Position numbers and translations under genes: made by a program. From the NCBI GenBank assembly GCA_900542185.1, contig UQMZ01000074.1:1-9674 (forward strand): a DNA stretch of 9,674 nucleotides, given 5' to 3'. How positions within the stretch are numbered: the stretch's first letter is position 1; every line of letters begins with the position of its first letter. The notes below the pieces were generated by a model. It searched no databases. It worked only from the letters and a program-made list of their open reading frames with translations, and was not told the DNA's origin. The stretch comes from an uncultured Bacteroidales bacterium (GTDB taxonomy: Bacteria; Bacteroidota; Bacteroidia; Bacteroidales; Muribaculaceae). Positions 7,460 to 9,674 of the stretch are shown piece after piece.

Positions 7460-7481
7460 ATTGTGTGTGATCGGAAGGTTG

Positions 7482-9044
7482 TTATTCTGTAAAGGTCACG
7501 ATTGATTTGGCCGGGATCCGGACGGTCGTGCCTGATTTGAGATTCTGCTTTCTGAATGCCAGGTTCTCGCCGTCGCGGTCGGATGTGGTGTAGGATTGGC
7601 GTAGCGTCATTTTCTTGTCCGGGAGCTGGAGGACGAAGTCTTTGGTTTGGTCCGAATAGTTGATGGCCACTAATACGATCGAGCCGTCCGCGTTGCGGTA
7701 AGCCGAAAGCATCAGCCCGTATGGATCGGTGACGGAATCGGCCACGGGCTTGCCTTTGCTGTCAATGGCGGAGACATCGATGCGCACGGCGCCGGGACGG
7801 ATGAAGCGGCTGTAATTGCCCAACGCCCAAAGCAGCTTGGAATCGACGATGGTGTCGTTGCCCGTGGCGGCATCCTTGTACTGATGCAGCAGACCGTCCT
7901 TGTAGTCGCCGCCGATGGCGCGCCACCACTGCCAGGTGCGGGCGTTGGCGTATACCAGGTCGTGATGGATCATGCGGGCCACGTACAGGGCCGTCTTCAT
8001 GGTGCGGTCGTAGCCGTTGCCGCCCCCTATTTCCTCGTCGTTGCCCATGATGCACACCTCGCTCTGCCAGAAGTCCACCCCATATTTCTTAAGCGTGTCG
8101 TTCAGAGCGATGCGCGTTGCTTTCATTGTCTTGACCGGGGTGTTGGTCCAGTAGCTGTGTCCGGCCATGAGGCGTGGCAGGTGCTTGAGGTTGCCAACGT
8201 ATGTGTCGGTGCTGTCGGGCGTGAAGAAGGCCCGGATCTCGTAGCCGCGCTGCCAGTCGGTTATATGGGTGTCCATCATGCAACGGTAGTCGGACGATTC
8301 GGGGATGGTGATTTTCGTGTCGATGCCACGGCGTGTGAATTCCCGGTCCAGCTCGCGGGCCACGCGCGCTATCTCGCGGGTGGTGGCCGGTGTGCCTTCC
8401 TGCTTCGGGCCAAGCCAGTTCCAGTGGCCGTCAGGCTCGTTGACGGGCGAGATGTAGTCTATGGTGATGCCGTCGTGCTGCTTCAGGCCCACGATTACGT
8501 CGGCCATGAACCGGGCAAAGTCACCGTATTTGTCGGGTTGCAGGTTGTATGTGCCGCCACGGCCGGTGTTGGTGGCCAGGCCGTTCTGTGTGAAATATAC
8601 CGGCGGCGAGTTCAGGAATCCGAGAAGATAAGGCACGCCGCGCTCCTTGGCCAACTTCAGGAACCGTCGCTGTCCGGCCTGCTTGTTCCAGTCGTAAGTG
8701 CCGTCAGGGTTGAGGAAACAATCGGTGCGGGTGCCGAAATTGATCTGGCTGCTGTCGCCCTGCTCCACGCTGCCGGCACCGATGTTGAAGCGCCAGATGC
8801 TCAGACCTATGCCCTTGGGATTACGGTTGGCGTATGTGTCGGAGCTGAACAGCAGGTCGGCCACGGCGTTCTGCGTGGACTGCGGCATCTCGCCCACAAA
8901 GCGCATGCTCCACGCGTCCGACGCGCCGAATCCGTCGATAGACTGATAGACTTTGTCAGGATTGATCACGACGGTTTCCTTAGCGGTAGCAATGCTCAGA
9001 CAGCCGGCCGTGAGAAGTGATAGCGATAATATTCCGAGTTTCAT
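7482..9044 (-). CDS. secreted glycoside hydrolase family 30 enzyme (possibly endo-beta-1,6-galactanase-like)
   Basis: The 520-residue protein begins with a signal peptide. Cleavage after ATA (residue 21) is plausible; TAGC with Cys15 is a weak alternative lipobox. A GH30 barrel follows: GFGASDAWSM (38-47), IGLSIWRFNIGAGS (79-92) and GFLNSPPVYFTQNG (142-155). The acid/base Glu203 is in SPVNEPDGHWNW and the nucleophile Glu329 in WQSEVCIMG. From about residue 420 a beta-rich side domain begins (SRFIRPGAVRIDV, IVLVAINYSDQTKDF), ending in IPAKSIVTFTE, as is normal in the family. GH30 acts with retention on beta-linked glycans (glucosylceramide, beta-1,6-glucan, xylan, beta-1,6-galactan). The NSPP and QEG motifs remind me of subfamily 5 galactanases, but I cannot confirm the subfamily. 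It is first in the cluster with the GH20 enzyme and AraC regulator, so the promoter probably lies at 9045-9127. Confidence 0.88.
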   Translation of the reverse strand: MKLGILSLSLLTAGCLSIATAKETVVINPDKVYQSIDGFGASDAWSMRFVGEMPQSTQNAVADLLFSSDTYANRNPKGIGLSIWRFNIGAGSVEQGDSSQINFGTRTDCFLNPDGTYDWNKQAGQRRFLKLAKERGVPYLLGFLNSPPVYFTQNGLATNTGRGGTYNLQPDKYGDFARFMADVIVGLKQHDGITIDYISPVNEPDGHWNWLGPKQEGTPATTREIARVARELDREFTRRGIDTKITIPESSDYRCMMDTHITDWQRGYEIRAFFTPDSTDTYVGNLKHLPRLMAGHSYWTNTPVKTMKATRIALNDTLKKYGVDFWQSEVCIMGNDEEIGGGNGYDRTMKTALYVARMIHHDLVYANARTWQWWRAIGGDYKDGLLHQYKDAATGNDTIVDSKLLWALGNYSRFIRPGAVRIDVSAIDSKGKPVADSVTDPYGLMLSAYRNADGSIVLVAINYSDQTKDFVLQLPDKKMTLRQSYTTSDRDGENLAFRKQNLKSGTTVRIPAKSIVTFTE

Positions 9045-9127
9045 GTATCAGTTTTATGGTGTTAGGATGCGTAAAGTTAATAATTATTTATGAATATTTA
9101 CGTTAACAAATCATAATAGTGCAGGGC
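9045..9127. promoter_or_regulatory. divergent intergenic region between the GH30 gene and yaaA
   Basis: This AT-rich 83-base region must hold the promoters for both directions. GTTAACAA at 9102-9109 matches the core of the repeats upstream of the lipoprotein gene and has the same orientation relative to a minus-strand gene. Candidate -7 boxes are imperfect: TAACTTTA on the minus strand toward GH30, and TATTTATG at 9085-9092 on the plus strand toward yaaA, each one base from TAnnTTTG. Neither has a well-spaced -33 element. Confidence 0.35.
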
Positions 9128-9628
9128 ATGATACTGATAGCAGAATCGAAAACGATGGTGTCCGCGGAGAGGGAAGTGAGCCGGGAGGAATTCGCGGCGT
9201 GCCGGCCGCTGTTCGACGGCATAGCCAATGCCATCATGGACTCGTTACGCGACCGCACTCCGGAGCAGCTTGCAGCCGAGGCCGGCATCACCCTGCGCCT
9301 TGCCGCCTCGCTGCGCCGCATGATATACGAGTTCCCCAACAAATCCACCGGCCTCCGCGCCATCGAGGCATTTACCGGCGTAGTGTTCCGTCAGCTGCGG
9401 CTTGCTGATTACGACGGGGCGCAAAGGGCGTTTCTGCAAGACAACGTGCGCATCGTCTCGTCGCTGTATGGCTGGCTGCGGCCCGATGACATCATCAAGC
9501 CATACAGATTTGATTTCAAGAGCCATGTCGCCCCGCTCGGCGAGACCTTGATGAAATACTGGAAGAAGGACGTGACCATCGCCCTGGCGCAGGAACTTCG
9601 CGCTAAAGGCGACACTGTCATCATCGAC
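9128..9628 (+). CDS. yaaA: YaaA family protein (DUF328/UPF0246), 3'-truncated
   Basis: YaaA of Escherichia coli (about 258 residues) protects against peroxide stress by limiting free iron and has DNA-binding activity. Here 167 genomic codons are visible. The family's N-terminus (MILIAESKTM) is present, and its best signature is near the middle: VSSLYGWLRPDDIIKPYRFDF, then LGETLMKYWKKD. The ATG at 9128 is preceded by GCAGGG, a weak ribosome-binding candidate that overlaps the start closely. Genomic sequence ends with the Asp codon at 9626-9628. The frame stays open to the window end only because it reads into adapter (LSLIHISEPTR), so those last residues are not part of the protein. The gene is divergent from the GH30 cluster and probably independent of it. 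Confidence 0.9.
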
Positions 9629-9674
9629 CTGTCTCTTATACACATCTCCGAGCCCACGAGACTAGCGCTCATCT
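9629..9674 (+). other. Illumina Nextera adapter contamination at the contig end
   Basis: Positions 9629-9647 are CTGTCTCTTATACACATCT, the complement of the 19-base Tn5 mosaic end used in Nextera libraries. Positions 9648-9662 are CCGAGCCCACGAGAC, the rest of the Read 2 transposase adapter. Positions 9663-9670 (TAGCGCTC) fall exactly where the i7 index belongs, and ATCT at 9671-9674 begins the P7 flow-cell sequence. This is library construct, not organism DNA. Confidence 0.98.

Noticed and set aside
7884..9020. 378-codon plus-strand frame
   Set aside because: It is a shadow of the GH30 gene in GC-rich DNA; it lacks domain-like sequence and the minus-strand gene is clear.
9629..9647. Transposon-like 19-base end (Tn5 mosaic end)
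   Set aside because: It is followed in exact order by adapter, index slot and P7 bases, so it is library construct rather than a natural insertion.

Overview
The window looks like the end of a draft or metagenomic contig from a Bacteroidales bacterium, plausibly Muribaculaceae or a close relative. The signs are an acpP-fabF pair, secreted or lipoprotein glycosidases of Bacteroidales type, a Bacteroidetes-type -7 box (TAnnTTTG) and few Shine-Dalgarno sites. Most genes are GC-rich with GC-rich third positions. No rRNA, tRNA, CRISPR array or natural mobile element was seen. The genus is inference; no marker gene here settles it.

Layout. (1) Positions 3-1880, plus strand: the 3' part of a TIR-transmembrane-beta-propeller gene whose start lies outside the window. 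Base composition breaks sharply at about position 220, inside this gene. Everything from there to about 1923 is very AT-rich, unlike the rest of the window. (2) Positions 1883-2136: a small GC-rich reading frame, possibly a gene remnant, then the leader region of acpP. (3) Positions 2320-3846, plus strand: acpP and fabF, the core of type II fatty acid synthesis, closed by a strong hairpin terminator. (4) Positions 3930-4601, minus strand: a lipoprotein of unknown function with its own promoter, preceded upstream by three imperfect 21-22 bp tandem repeats. (5) Positions 4747-9044, minus strand: a tight three-gene cluster in transcription order, GH30 glycosidase, GH20 beta-N-acetylhexosaminidase, and an AraC-family regulator with seven predicted membrane segments. 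(6) Positions 9128-9628, plus strand: the 5' part of yaaA, divergent from the GH30 gene. (7) Positions 9629-9674 are not genomic: they match the Illumina Nextera transposase and i7 adapter, so the contig ends in untrimmed library sequence.

How the genes work together. AcpP carries acyl chains that FabF elongates. The two hydrolases would cut glycans at the cell surface or in the periplasm. The membrane-anchored AraC protein, translated directly after them, is a candidate sensor-regulator of that cluster; no SusC/SusD transport pair is present in the window. The TIR protein is a candidate signalling or defence protein in which a C-terminal propeller senses and the TIR domain acts. Its position beside housekeeping genes, with foreign-looking composition, makes it the most interesting part of the window.
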